A stretch of DNA of 64,000 nucleotides from JBDHWG01 sp039810085 (lineage in GTDB: Bacteria; Chloroflexota; Anaerolineae; Epilineales; JAHCIE01), in NCBI GenBank assembly GCA_039810085.1, contig JBDHWG010000018.1:62001-126000 (forward strand). The letters run 5' to 3'. Both the position numbers and the translations under genes were made by a program. Shown here in pieces: positions 10,001-18,262 of this stretch. The notes under the pieces are model-generated. The model saw only the letters and a program-made list of their open reading frames with translations, had not been told where the DNA came from and did no database searches. Within the stretch, counting starts at the first letter, position 1, and every line of letters starts with the position of its first letter.

Positions 10001-10160
10001 CCTTGCGTACGGGCGACCCTCTGTGGTCGCCCTGATGCCTGGGTAGCCACGACGGGCTTGGGTAGCCACGGGGGGCTACCCCTACGCGGACCCCTACGCG
10101 GCCTTGTACGGGCGACCCCCTGTGGTCGCCCTGGCCCCTGGGTAGCCACGACGGGCTACC
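10001..10160. repeat. Tandem palindromic repeat (GGGCGACC / GGGTAGCC family)
   Basis: Two near-identical units (about 10001-10060 and 10102-10160) each hold two inverted repeats: GGGCGACC...GGTCGCCC and GGGTAGCC...GGCTACCC. A shorter partial unit lies between them. The TAG ending the kinase-like gene (10162-10164) is formed at the repeat edge. The array fills the kinase-MFS gap and stops just short of the MFS ribosome-binding site. It could fold into stable hairpins in the mRNA; function unproven. Confidence 0.85.
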
Positions 10161-10161
10161 C

Positions 10162-10803
10162 CTACGCGGCCTTGGCGGAGAGCGACTCCAGCGCCTTGAC
10201 AATCACATCGACGGCGGCGACCGGCGTGAGCTTGCCCGTGTTGACCGTCAGATCGTACAGCGATGGGTCGGTCAGGTCGACGTCGAAGAATCGCTTGACG
10301 AAGTCCACGTGGGCCGCGTCGCGCACGCGCACGCGCTCCCGCGCCGCTTCGATGGACAGTCCCAGGCGCTCCTGCCAGCGTTTCGCGCGCACCTCAGCCG
10401 GCGCGACGATGCGCACGTGCAGCACGTCGGGCTTGTCGGCCAGGACGACCTGGCTACCCCGGCCGGCGATGACGACGTTGCCTCTGTCGTAAGCGGCCAA
10501 AATCAGGGCGCGAACCTGCTGCACCGTCATCTCCACCTGGGCATCCGCTTGAGTGGTGTACGTGAACCCGGCCGGATCCCCGTCGAACGTCTGGACGCGG
10601 CCGAAGAATCGCTCCAGGAGACTCGGCGCGCGATGCTCCCGTTCCGAAACATCGACAACTTTGCTAGGGGCCAGGCCGACTTCGGGCGCGAGCTGCGCCA
10701 TGAGCGCCTTGTCGAAGTAGTGATAGCCGAGGCGCTCACACAGACGCCTGGTAATCTCGTCGGCCAGGCTCGCGGTCTGACGGGACACTGTGATCACAGA
10801 CAT
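10162..10803 (-). CDS. Cytidylate kinase-like family protein
   Basis: A 213-residue P-loop kinase-like protein. The N-terminus MSVITVSRQTASLADEITRR places a glycine-poor P-loop-like segment at residues 5-15, and the LGYHYFDK block and AGRGSQVVLADKPDVLHVRIVAP correspond to the cytidylate-kinase-like (AAA_26) family rather than true Cmk. The canonical GxGKS is missing, as is usual for this family. ATG 10803 has GAAGGAGG 6 nt upstream. It lies 21 nt downstream of a beta-glucuronidase within the glucuronide operon. Its role there is unknown; nucleotide or sugar phosphorylation are both possible. Confidence 0.75.
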   Translation of the reverse strand: MSVITVSRQTASLADEITRRLCERLGYHYFDKALMAQLAPEVGLAPSKVVDVSEREHRAPSLLERFFGRVQTFDGDPAGFTYTTQADAQVEMTVQQVRALILAAYDRGNVVIAGRGSQVVLADKPDVLHVRIVAPAEVRAKRWQERLGLSIEAARERVRVRDAAHVDFVKRFFDVDLTDPSLYDLTVNTGKLTPVAAVDVIVKALESLSAKAA

Positions 10804-10824
10804 GATGAGCCTCCTTCGATTGAG

Positions 10825-12600
10825 TTATTGTCGGGCCCAGAACTCACGCAGCACATAGGCTGCCTGCTTGGGGGTGCGGATGCGGGTGAAGATGCCCTTG
10901 TGGTTCAAGCCGCCCACGCGCATGATGCTCTGCACCGCCGCGAAGTCGGCGAAGTTCCACACCTGCATGCCGGCGACAAAATCCCGCTCGGCCGCCACCT
11001 CCAGGTGGAAGCGGATGTAGTCGGCCTGGTACTCCTCCGTCCACATCACGTTGGGCTTGCCGTGGTAGCCGGCGATGGTGTCGGCGCCGAACTCGGTCAT
11101 GATGATTGGCTTGTGCCAGCGGTTCCAGACCTGATCCAGTTCCCCGGCCAGCTTCTCGCGCGCGATGTCCAGCTGGCCGCCGAGGGTGTACCAGCCCCAA
11201 TAGCGATTCATGCAGATGACGTCGCACTTCTCCATCCAGGATTGGGGGCCGCCCATCACCGTGACGATGGTCACCAGGCGGGTTGGGTCCAGCTCGCGGG
11301 CGCGGGCCAGCAGCGTGTCCAGGAACTCCTTGCCTGGCTTATTCACTTCTTCGGTGGCCGGATCGCTCTCGCCGAGGGCGCCAACGCCGAAACCCTTGGG
11401 CATCGGCTCATTGGCGACGCACCACATGACCACGGCCGGGTGGTTCTTGTCGCGGGCGATCATCTCCTCGACCTGCTGCAAGCACATCCGCAGCCGCTCC
11501 GGGGAGTTGGCCTCGTCGCTCATCTGCAGGCTGACGGCGGGGATCTCGTCGATGATGAGGAAGCCCTCGCGGTCGGCCAGCTGCATCTCCTCTTCGCTGT
11601 ACGGGTAGTGGGAAGTGCGGTAGGCGTTCGCGCCTGTCCAGCGCATCAATTGGTAGTCCTTGACCATCAACGGCAGGTTCAGGCCCTTGCCGCTGGCGAT
11701 GAAGTCCTCGTGCCGCCCGAAGCCGTTCAGCTTCACCGGCTGGCCGTTGAGCAAGATGTGGCCGTCTTGCACGGCGACGGTGCGGATGCCGATCTTGAGG
11801 GAGTAGCGGTCGGCGTCAGTGGCGACAGTCAGGGTGTAGAGATACGGGTCTTTGTCGGACCACAAGCGGGCTTGCGGAACGCGCAGCGTAGCCTCGGCGG
11901 CGCCGTCCGTGAACGACAGGGCTGCCTGCACCGGTTGGTCCCCACCGCTCAAGGTGACGCTCCCCTGCGCCGACGCCGCCTCGCTCAGTCGGGCGGTGAT
12001 CTTCACAGTGCCGTCGGCGCCCTCGATGTCGGTCACGACCGTGATGTCGGCGATGTAGGTCTGGGGGACGGTGTACAGGACCACCGGGCGATGGATGCCG
12101 GCAAAGGGGTAGAAGTCGAAGGTGGTGGCGGGGATACTGGCAAACATGCTCATAGCGGAACCAGGCATGTTGCCCGAGGGCACCCGCGACGGCTTCAACT
12201 CGTTCTCGACGCTGATGGCGATGATGTTCTCTTCCTCCCACTTGACGTGGTCCGTGATGTCGAAGGCGAAGGGCAGGTGGCCGCCCTCGTGGAAGCCGAC
12301 CTTGACGCCGTTGACGTAGACCGTGCCGAGGTAGTTGGCCGAACCGACGCGGATGAAGACGCGCTGCCCCTGCCAACTGTGGGGGATGTAGGTCGGCTTT
12401 ACGTACCAGGCCAGGCCGAGGTACAGGAAGAGGTCGTCGTACTGTTCGTTCCAGCTGCCGGGCACCGCCATCGGGCGCGAGTCGGCCAGCCCGTTGGCCC
12501 AGCCGTTCCCTTCGCCGACACCATCGGGATCGGTCTTGAAATCCCAGATACCGGAGATGTCGAGCTTGTTCCGCCTGTCGTTCTGAATGGGGTAAAGCAT
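10825..12600 (-). CDS. uidA: Beta-glucuronidase (GH2), copy 1
   Basis: A 591-residue glycoside hydrolase family 2 enzyme aligned in my reading with E. coli UidA from end to end (603 residues there). It has an N-terminal jelly roll (WYVKPTYIP, GHLPFAFDIT), GFGRHEDF, YRTSHYPYSEEE, the acid/base Glu in VVMWCVANEP (about residue 400), NRYWGWY, and the nucleophile Glu in MTEFGADTIAG (about 503). The NxK motif that binds the glucuronate carboxylate is present (LNHKGIFTR). No signal peptide is visible, so it acts on imported glucuronides. ATG 12600 follows AAAAGGAGA. Near-duplicate of the gene at 13242-14996. Confidence 0.93.
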   Translation of the reverse strand: MLYPIQNDRRNKLDISGIWDFKTDPDGVGEGNGWANGLADSRPMAVPGSWNEQYDDLFLYLGLAWYVKPTYIPHSWQGQRVFIRVGSANYLGTVYVNGVKVGFHEGGHLPFAFDITDHVKWEEENIIAISVENELKPSRVPSGNMPGSAMSMFASIPATTFDFYPFAGIHRPVVLYTVPQTYIADITVVTDIEGADGTVKITARLSEAASAQGSVTLSGGDQPVQAALSFTDGAAEATLRVPQARLWSDKDPYLYTLTVATDADRYSLKIGIRTVAVQDGHILLNGQPVKLNGFGRHEDFIASGKGLNLPLMVKDYQLMRWTGANAYRTSHYPYSEEEMQLADREGFLIIDEIPAVSLQMSDEANSPERLRMCLQQVEEMIARDKNHPAVVMWCVANEPMPKGFGVGALGESDPATEEVNKPGKEFLDTLLARARELDPTRLVTIVTVMGGPQSWMEKCDVICMNRYWGWYTLGGQLDIAREKLAGELDQVWNRWHKPIIMTEFGADTIAGYHGKPNVMWTEEYQADYIRFHLEVAAERDFVAGMQVWNFADFAAVQSIMRVGGLNHKGIFTRIRTPKQAAYVLREFWARQ

Positions 12601-12635
12601 TTCTGTCTCCTTTTGTCCTCTGAAAATCGGATGGT

Positions 12636-12705
12636 AACGCCAGGACGCAACGGCGCAAAGAGAGGTAAGTTTTCAGCCTGTTGGCGGCGTTGCGCCTTGA
12701 CGTTC
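12636..12705. repeat. Dispersed GCCAGGACGCAACGGCGC repeat
   Basis: A 23-nt block at 12636-12658 recurs identically at 49123-49145, and a complementary arm (GGCGTTGCGCC) follows at about 12690. Both copies lie directly upstream of a gene start on the - strand. The rest of the 147-bp gap (12601-12747) shows only the glucuronidase ribosome-binding site. Confidence 0.7.
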
Positions 12706-12747
12706 TTCGTTCCCCCGGAAACTTGTGGGGGCAGGGCGGGCTTTTTG

Positions 12748-13221
12748 TCAGTGGCGCAGGCCCGCCACCCGTTTGACTTCAAACTCGACCGCGACCTGCG
12801 AGATGCGGATCTCGAGGATCGCCAGCAGGATGGCGACCAGGAGCAGGAACGTGCCGGTCAGGAACAGGAGCAGCGCGAAGGTCGCTGAGACGTTCGCCAG
12901 GCTGGCGCCGGCGATGGCAAACATGCTGACGATGTACACCAGGATCGCGCCATAGATAGTGACGATGGCCTGGATGACGCGGCGGTGGCGGCGCACCAGC
13001 GTGGGTGTCTGCGTGTCGATCTGGTGCAGGCGCTCGACTGTGTAGGCATCGGTGGCGGCTGCGCGCCATAACTCCAGGCGCTCGTGGTTCATGGCGCGCA
13101 GCCGGTCGTTGATGGCCGAGGCATGGCCCCACAGTCCGCCCAGGATAATCGCGCAGGCCGAGATCATCACCACGGGCGCGAGGATGCTCTGAATGGTGCG
13201 GGCCAGCGTTTCAACGTCCAT
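12748..13221 (-). CDS. DUF2721 family membrane protein
   Basis: A 157-residue protein with three hydrophobic helices: one near residues 12-32 (ILAPVVMISACAIILGGLW) and two in the second half (IVTIYGAILVYIVSMFAIA, FALLLFLTGTFLLLVAILL). A charged amphipathic stretch (RLRAMNHERLELW) lies between them. Layout and length match the DUF2721 family. ATG 13221 has AAGGA about 10 nt upstream; a GTG at 13230 is possible. It lies between the two glucuronidase genes with a 20-nt gap upstream. No function is known; its placement in a duplicated enzyme pair is unusual. Confidence 0.75.
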   Translation of the reverse strand: MDVETLARTIQSILAPVVMISACAIILGGLWGHASAINDRLRAMNHERLELWRAAATDAYTVERLHQIDTQTPTLVRRHRRVIQAIVTIYGAILVYIVSMFAIAGASLANVSATFALLLFLTGTFLLLVAILLAILEIRISQVAVEFEVKRVAGLRH

Positions 13222-13241
13222 CGCCGTCACGTCCTTGCCGC

Positions 13242-14996
13242 CTATTTCCGCCAGAACTCGCGCAGCACCTGCGCCGCCATCTTGGGCTGCCGCGTGCGGG
13301 TGAAGATGCCCTTCAAGTTCAGGCCGCCGACGCGGTTGATGCCTTGCACCGCCGCGAAGTCGGCGAAGTTCCACACCTGCATGCCCACCACAAAGTCTTT
13401 CTTGGCCGCCGTTTCCAGGTAGCCGCGAATGAAGTCCGCCTGGTATTCCTCGGTGAACATCACCGACGGCTCGCCGTGCAGCCCTGCCACGGTATCCGCG
13501 CCGAACTCGGTCACGATGATTGGGCGGCCCAGCGCCTGCCACAGCTCGTCGAACTCCTGGTCCATCTTTTGGATGCCCTTCGCCAACTCGCCGCCGTCAG
13601 TGTACCAGCCCCAGTAGCGGTTGATGCAGATGACGTCGCTCGTGTTCAGCCACTCGACGGGGCCGCCCATCAAGCCGATCACCGTCACCAGCCGCGTCGG
13701 GTCCAGCGCCTTGGCGTGGGCGACCAACTCATCGAGGAACTTCTTGCCGGTATCATCCGTGCCAGGGGCGGGCCGCCAGCCCGCGAAACGCGCGCGCGGG
13801 TTCTGCGGGATGGGTTCGTTGGCGACGCTCCACATGATGACGCTGGGATGGTTCTTGTCGCGGGCGATCAGCTCGTCGATGGCGCGGAGGCACTCGCGCA
13901 GGTGGATGGGGATCAGCTCCGGCGTCTCGAACTGGAGGGAGACGGCGGGGATTTCGTCGATGATGAGGAAGCCCTCGCGGTCCGCCATCTGCATCTCTTC
14001 TTCGCTATAGGGGTAGTGGGACGTGCGGTAGCTGGTCGCGCCGACCCAGCGCATCAACCCGTAGTCCTTGACCAGCAAGGGCAGGTTCAGACCCTTGCCG
14101 CTGGCGATGAAGTCTTCGTGGCGACCGAAGCCGTTGAGCGTCACCGGCGTGCCGTTGAGCAGCACGTGCTTGCCCTGGACGGCGACCGTGCGGATGCCGA
14201 TGGGGAGAGAGTAGTGGTCCGTGTCGGTGATGATGTCCAGGCCGTACAGGTATGGGGCGCCCGGCGACCACAGGCGGGCGTTGGGGACGACGAGCGTCGT
14301 CTCGCCTGCGCCGTTCGCCAGAGCGATTGTTCCCTCGACCGTCCGGTCGGCGCCGCTCACCACGATTCTGGCCTCGCTCTCCGGGCTGCTAACTTTGACC
14401 GACACCTTGACCGTGCCGGTCTGCCCCTCGATGCCCGTCACGACGGTTACGTCTTCGATGTGCGTCTGTGGGACGGAGTATAGCACCACGGGGCGATGCA
14501 GGCCAGCGAACGGGAAGAAGTCGTACGGCGTGCCGGGGTAGCCGGAGACGCCGAGGGGACCCGCGCCGCCCGGCGGCACGCGATCCTGGATGAGATAGTT
14601 CTCGACGCTGATGGCGATGGTGTTGGCCTCGCGCCACTGGACATGGCCGGTGATGTCGAAGGCAAAGGGCAGGTGGCCGCCCTTGTGCTCGCCGACCTTA
14701 ACGCCGTTGACGTAGACTGTGCCGCTGTAGTTGGCCGAGCCGACGCGGATGAAGATCCGCTGGCCCTGCCAGCTTGTGGGGATGAAGGTACGCTTGACGT
14801 ACCAGGCGCGGTCGGTGTAGTTGAAGATGTCGGCGTACTGCTCGTTCCAGCTGCCGGGGACGGCGATGGGGCGCGGCTGGGGCAGGCCGTTGGCCCACCC
14901 GCCTGGCTCCCCTTCCTCGTTCGGGTCAATCTGAAAGTCCCAGATACCAGAGATATCAAGCTTGTTGCGCACGTCATTCTGGATGGGGTAGAGCAT
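13242..14996 (-). CDS. uidA: Beta-glucuronidase (GH2), copy 2
   Basis: A 584-residue GH2 enzyme closely related to copy 1, starting with the same MLYPIQND segment and keeping GFGRHEDF, YRTSHYPYSEEE, the acid/base Glu (IMWSVANEP, about residue 396), NRYWGWYTDGGEL, the nucleophile Glu (VTEFGADTVAGLHG, about 497) and the glucuronate NxK motif (LNLKGIFTR). Differences cluster in the 152-160 loop (PPGGAGPLG versus PSGNMPGSA) and in the 425-435 loop (RARFAGWRPAPG insertion). Those regions border the active site in UidA-type enzymes, so the pair may differ in aglycone range. ATG 14996 follows AGGAGG; no signal peptide. Confidence 0.92.
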   Translation of the reverse strand: MLYPIQNDVRNKLDISGIWDFQIDPNEEGEPGGWANGLPQPRPIAVPGSWNEQYADIFNYTDRAWYVKRTFIPTSWQGQRIFIRVGSANYSGTVYVNGVKVGEHKGGHLPFAFDITGHVQWREANTIAISVENYLIQDRVPPGGAGPLGVSGYPGTPYDFFPFAGLHRPVVLYSVPQTHIEDVTVVTGIEGQTGTVKVSVKVSSPESEARIVVSGADRTVEGTIALANGAGETTLVVPNARLWSPGAPYLYGLDIITDTDHYSLPIGIRTVAVQGKHVLLNGTPVTLNGFGRHEDFIASGKGLNLPLLVKDYGLMRWVGATSYRTSHYPYSEEEMQMADREGFLIIDEIPAVSLQFETPELIPIHLRECLRAIDELIARDKNHPSVIMWSVANEPIPQNPRARFAGWRPAPGTDDTGKKFLDELVAHAKALDPTRLVTVIGLMGGPVEWLNTSDVICINRYWGWYTDGGELAKGIQKMDQEFDELWQALGRPIIVTEFGADTVAGLHGEPSVMFTEEYQADFIRGYLETAAKKDFVVGMQVWNFADFAAVQGINRVGGLNLKGIFTRTRQPKMAAQVLREFWRK

Positions 14997-15023
14997 CACA
15001 TGCCTCCTGGGGCATTTAGAAGT

Positions 15024-15055
15024 GTGTCGGGGATGCCTTGCGACATCCCCGACAC
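15024..15055 (-). terminator. Intercistronic hairpin, MFS to glucuronidase
   Basis: Perfect 12-bp arms (15024-15035 and 15044-15055) with an 8-nt loop lie between the MFS stop and the glucuronidase start. No T-run follows on the - strand, so partial termination or mRNA 3'-end protection that sets MFS to enzyme ratios is more likely than full termination. Confidence 0.6.
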
Positions 15056-15066
15056 TTGAGGAGAGG

Positions 15067-16389
15067 TTAAGCCGCCACCTGCTCAGCCTTGGCGCGCGCC
15101 ACCTGGGCCGCGACATCCTTCGGGTAGAAGGGGTAGAACAGGAACCAGAACACCGCGTTCAGGGCGTACGGAACCGTCAGCATCCAGAACATCACCGCCG
15201 GCAGGCCGTAGGTCTCGGCCAGGCTGCCCGCCGCCAGCGAGAGCACCGCCGCGATGAGACCCTGGATGAGGCCGAACAGCAGGCCGAAGGCGGTTGCGGA
15301 CACGGAGCGCGGAACCACAGCGGACACCATCGGGGCAATCGCGCCAGAGAAGCCGACCGCCGTTACCAGGCCCAGGAGGAAGACGATTACGTACACAATC
15401 GACCCCTTGCCCCAGTCGATTTGCAGCGTAATGTAGGTCAGCGCCGCGAACACCACACAGTACAGTTGGAACATCATAATGCGACCCTTGGAACCGAAGC
15501 GCTTGTCGAACCAGTCGCCGAGCATGCCACCGACGAAGGAGCTAATCATGAAGCCACCCATCCACACCGTCATCAGCATCGCCGCGCCCGCCGTCTCCCA
15601 GCCGCGTACTCTGACGAAGTAGGTCACGAAGAAGGTTTGCAGGACGAGCAGAGTGACGAAGATGATGCTCACGGCCATCAGCAGGATCGTCGGGGTCTTG
15701 AACAGCCCGGCCATCGCCTTGAAGTCGAAGGAGCTGGCGTGCGCATTCGCGCCGGAGCGGGCCTCAGGCTCGTGGACCATGGTGAGGATCAGGACGCCGC
15801 TGAGGATGGCGATGCCGCCCATGATGAACATGCCGATGCGCCAACCATTGTCGATGTTCGCCAGCTCGCCGATGAGCGGCGTCAGGACGAGGCTGCCGAG
15901 GCCAGCGGTGGAGCGGAGGAAGCCGAAGGCTTTGCCCGTCTCGGTTTCCTTGAAGAAATCCGGCACCATGCCCTGGACGATGGGTTCGGCGCCGACCGTG
16001 CCGATGACACCGATGGTGTAGAGGATGAGCAGCTGCTGGTAATTCTGGGCGAGGCCAGCGGCGACGGTCCAGATACCCCAGACACCGGTGATGAGGAACA
16101 GGATGCGCTTGCGGCCCCACTTGTCGGCGGCCATGGCCCACAGCGGACCAAAGAGCATGCGGGCGAAGCGGCTGACGCTGGCGAGAACGCCGAGGGCGCT
16201 CAGCGGCAGGGCGAGAGCCTGCATGATGACGGGGAACAGGACGTTGATAAGGCCGCCCTCCTGGTTATCGACGACGAAGGCGACGGCCATCGCGGCGAGG
16301 GAGCGGTAGCGGCCGGGCGGGGAAACAAACTCGGCCTCGGGCTTGGTCACGGGGACATTGGGGGTGGACGTGGTCACTGTCGCGCTCAT
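15067..16389 (-). CDS. MFS transporter (glucuronide uptake, putative), first gene of operon
   Basis: A 440-residue 12-TM major facilitator with ADKWGRKRILFLI at loop 2-3 and a cytoplasmic central loop near residue 210. It is paralogous to the MFS at 8612-9970. It is the promoter-proximal gene of the - strand operon: ATG 16389 has AAGGAGAGG 6 nt upstream, and a promoter with an operator lies 60-100 bp upstream. Transport of glucuronide substrates for the following glucuronidases is inferred from position; no substrate-specific residue can be assigned. Confidence 0.87.
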   Translation of the reverse strand: MSATVTTSTPNVPVTKPEAEFVSPPGRYRSLAAMAVAFVVDNQEGGLINVLFPVIMQALALPLSALGVLASVSRFARMLFGPLWAMAADKWGRKRILFLITGVWGIWTVAAGLAQNYQQLLILYTIGVIGTVGAEPIVQGMVPDFFKETETGKAFGFLRSTAGLGSLVLTPLIGELANIDNGWRIGMFIMGGIAILSGVLILTMVHEPEARSGANAHASSFDFKAMAGLFKTPTILLMAVSIIFVTLLVLQTFFVTYFVRVRGWETAGAAMLMTVWMGGFMISSFVGGMLGDWFDKRFGSKGRIMMFQLYCVVFAALTYITLQIDWGKGSIVYVIVFLLGLVTAVGFSGAIAPMVSAVVPRSVSATAFGLLFGLIQGLIAAVLSLAAGSLAETYGLPAVMFWMLTVPYALNAVFWFLFYPFYPKDVAAQVARAKAEQVAA

Positions 16390-16432
16390 GGCGCCTCTCC
16401 TTGTCAGATGGTTTATGATGGCTTGTGTTAGA

Positions 16433-16444
16433 GTTATCGCTAAC
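16433..16444. promoter_or_regulatory. Putative LacI-family operator
   Basis: GTTATCGCTAAC is a 12-bp near-palindrome with the central CG typical of LacI-family sites. It lies about 10-20 nt downstream of the predicted start point of the glucuronide operon. A second, overlapping inverted repeat (CTAAC...GTTAG, 16440-16453) adjoins it. Similar CG-centred TAACGTTA sequence sits in the lacI promoter at 17726-17739. Confidence 0.65.
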
Positions 16445-16457
16445 GTTTGTTAGTGTC

Positions 16458-16485
16458 AGTATACCACACATTTGGGCCATGTCAA
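16458..16485 (-). promoter_or_regulatory. Sigma-70-type promoter of the glucuronide operon
   Basis: On the - strand TTGACA (16480-16485) and TATACT (16458-16463) are separated by 16 bp, giving an almost consensus vegetative promoter. The predicted start is near 16451, directly upstream of the operator and about 60 nt before the MFS start codon. Such a strong core promoter is consistent with control mainly by repression. Confidence 0.75.
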
Positions 16486-16649
16486 GAGGGAGAAGGGCCA
16501 AATCGAGGCCAATTTTGCGCCAATCTAGACGCCATTTGCGTTAACAAATATTACTCTTAACGTCAATAGTGGGTGTGATTGTTCTGGGAGCGGGGGCGGC
16601 AGCGCGCAGGTCAGACGTGACATGGCGCGGCTAGAGGGAGAAACGCTTG

Positions 16650-17657
16650 TCAGGCTGACTCGCGGATGACTAGTTCAGGCTCAATCTCGTAGGCTGCGCC
16701 ATCGCCGTTAGTCTGGTCCTGAATCATCCCCAGCACCAGCGTCATCGCCTGAGCGCCGATGGCGGGCAGGTCGATGTGGAGGGTCGTCAGACGGGGGCGG
16801 AGCATCGTCGCGATGGGGATGTCGTCCGCGCCGATGACCGCCACGTCGTCGGGGACCTTCTTGCCCGCGTCCTCGCACGCCTGCAACGCGCCGACGGCGA
16901 CGAGATCGTTGAACGCGAAGATGGCATCGACGCGGGGGCGGCGGGTGAGGATGGCTGTGGCGGCGGCGCGACCGCCCTCGGTGGTCGGCTCGCAGTGCTC
17001 CAAACGCCCCGGGTCGAAGATGATGCCTGCCTCTTGCAGTCCGGCGCGGTAGCCATCCAGGCGACGCTGGCCTGATATCGACGTCACCGGGCCGGCGATG
17101 ATGGCGATGCGGCGACGGTCGTGGGCGACGAAGTGCTGGACCGCCCGCTGTCCCCCAAGCCTGTCGTTGACGTTGAGCGTGGCGACATGGGGCATCGGCG
17201 CACCCAGTTCGCGGTTGAACAGCACGACAGCGGGGAAGTCCTGGATGTGGGTCTCAAGCTCATCCGGCGGGAGACGCGAGCTGCACAGGATGACGCCGTC
17301 AATCTCCTTTTGCAAGAGCGACGCCAGGGCAGCCATCTCGCGGTCCAAGTTCTCGGCGGTGTTGATGAGGAAGAGATTGTAGTCGTGCTCGAAGGCCGCA
17401 TCCTCGGCGCCACGCGCGATCTGGGCAAAGAAGGGGTTAGCGATATCCGGCACAATCAGGCCAATGCTGGAGGTCTGTCGTGTCACGAGGCCGCGAGCAA
17501 TTTGGCTGGGTCGGTAGCCCATTGTGTTCGCCAACTCCCGAATCTGCTGACGCATCTCCTCGCCGACGCCCGGTTTATCGTTCATCACCCGTGAGACGGT
17601 CATCATAGACACACCGGCGGCGCGAGCCACATCGGCAATAGTCGGTCGTTTCTTCAT
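16650..17657 (-). CDS. LacI-family transcriptional regulator
   Basis: A 335-residue repressor. The DNA-binding helix-turn-helix and hinge are at residues 1-55 (TIADVARAAGVSMMTVSRVMN, then GYRPSQIARGLVTR), followed by the periplasmic-binding-protein-like ligand domain (IGLIVPDIANPFFAQIARG, FAFNDLVAVGAL, VAVIGADDIPIATMLRPRLTT). Length is standard. It lies 260 bp upstream of the glucuronide operon in the same orientation, and operator-like sites occur both in its own promoter and at the operon start. It is therefore probably the glucuronide-responsive repressor and autoregulated. Effector not deducible. Confidence 0.88.
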   Translation of the reverse strand: MKKRPTIADVARAAGVSMMTVSRVMNDKPGVGEEMRQQIRELANTMGYRPSQIARGLVTRQTSSIGLIVPDIANPFFAQIARGAEDAAFEHDYNLFLINTAENLDREMAALASLLQKEIDGVILCSSRLPPDELETHIQDFPAVVLFNRELGAPMPHVATLNVNDRLGGQRAVQHFVAHDRRRIAIIAGPVTSISGQRRLDGYRAGLQEAGIIFDPGRLEHCEPTTEGGRAAATAILTRRPRVDAIFAFNDLVAVGALQACEDAGKKVPDDVAVIGADDIPIATMLRPRLTTLHIDLPAIGAQAMTLVLGMIQDQTNGDGAAYEIEPELVIRESA

Positions 17658-17719
17658 AACGGCTCCAAAAAGGGACGCGGGCTTTCTGCAATTCTACAAC
17701 TCTGCATCTTAATCACCAA

Positions 17720-17748
17720 ATAATAGATAACGTTAACGCAAGATTGAA
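17720..17748 (-). promoter_or_regulatory. lacI promoter with embedded operator
   Basis: On the - strand TTCAAT (17743-17748) and TATTAT (17720-17725) are 17 bp apart. The spacer holds a CG-centred GATAACGTTAACGC element (17726-17739) resembling the operon operator. A site between -35 and -10 would give autorepression. A further ACGTTAAC occurs at about 17844-17851. Confidence 0.5.
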
Positions 17749-17798
17749 TTGAAGCATTCAGTTCATCCATGACGTCAGATGTATCAAACAGGCGCAAT

Positions 17799-17833
17799 CG
17801 TGGCTCTCAGCAGCTTTCCTGCTGAGAGCCACG
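17799..17833. terminator. Strong hairpin downstream of the tusA-dsrE genes
   Basis: Perfect 15-bp arms (17799-17813 and 17819-17833) enclose a 5-nt loop. It lies 50 nt past the DsrE stop on the - strand, with only a modest T content after it (GTTTGAT), and upstream of the lacI promoter. It probably insulates the two transcription units. Confidence 0.65.
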
Positions 17834-17882
17834 GTATCTCGAACACGTTAACCCATCTGTACCACGCGGGGAAGAGGTTCGG

Positions 17883-18242
17883 CTAGAAACTCAGTGATGC
17901 GCTACCGCCTGCCAGCCGCTCGACCGCCATCGCTGCCGTGACGATCCGCGCCCCCGGAATCAGGTCAGCATCGGTGATCCCGCGCGGCTTGGCGCATGCG
18001 CCGCACGCCCAGATCTGGCCGCCGTTGTCGGTGAACGACTGGATCACTTCCTTGAGGGGCTGAAACCCCTCCTTGTGGATACCATCGGCGCAGCCCTTCG
18101 TTGCCAGCCACACGCCGTCAATCGTCAGCAGCACGACGACGTCTTGATCGGCTGAGGCGGCCACGTTACCGACGACAAACGCCATTGTCGCCCGCTCAGC
18201 ATCCTCCTGCCCATGCGTACAATGTACCGTCAGAGTGGTCAT
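17883..18242 (-). CDS. DsrE-family sulfur-relay protein
   Basis: A 119-residue DsrE/F-like protein. The beta strand and loop VHCTHGQEDAERATMAF start the fold, followed by VVVLLTIDGVWLATKGCADG and the motif WACGACAKPRGIT, whose Cys residues (about 81 and 84) are candidates for persulfide carriage. It is downstream of a TusA-like gene, the usual partner. Start ATG 18242 is preferred because AAAGGAGAT lies just upstream; an ATG at 18263 overlapping the TusA stop is the alternative. Function in sulfur transfer or thiol redox signalling is inferred from the family. Confidence 0.8.
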   Translation of the reverse strand: MTTLTVHCTHGQEDAERATMAFVVGNVAASADQDVVVLLTIDGVWLATKGCADGIHKEGFQPLKEVIQSFTDNGGQIWACGACAKPRGITDADLIPGARIVTAAMAVERLAGGSASLSF

Positions 18243-18262
18243 CTTGGTATCTCCTTTCTGCA

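Noticed and set aside
9971..10069. N-terminal extension of the first MFS transporter
   Set aside because: The extension is translated repeat sequence, and a perfect AAGGAGGTG lies 4 nt before GTG 9970.
10309..12888. An open frame of about 859 codons on the + strand
   Set aside because: It lies antisense to the beta-glucuronidase and kinase-like genes, matches no family, and is explained by GC-rich third-position bias. Similar antisense frames at 13344-14483, 15022-16431, 7281-8543 and 48078-48995 were rejected for the same reason.
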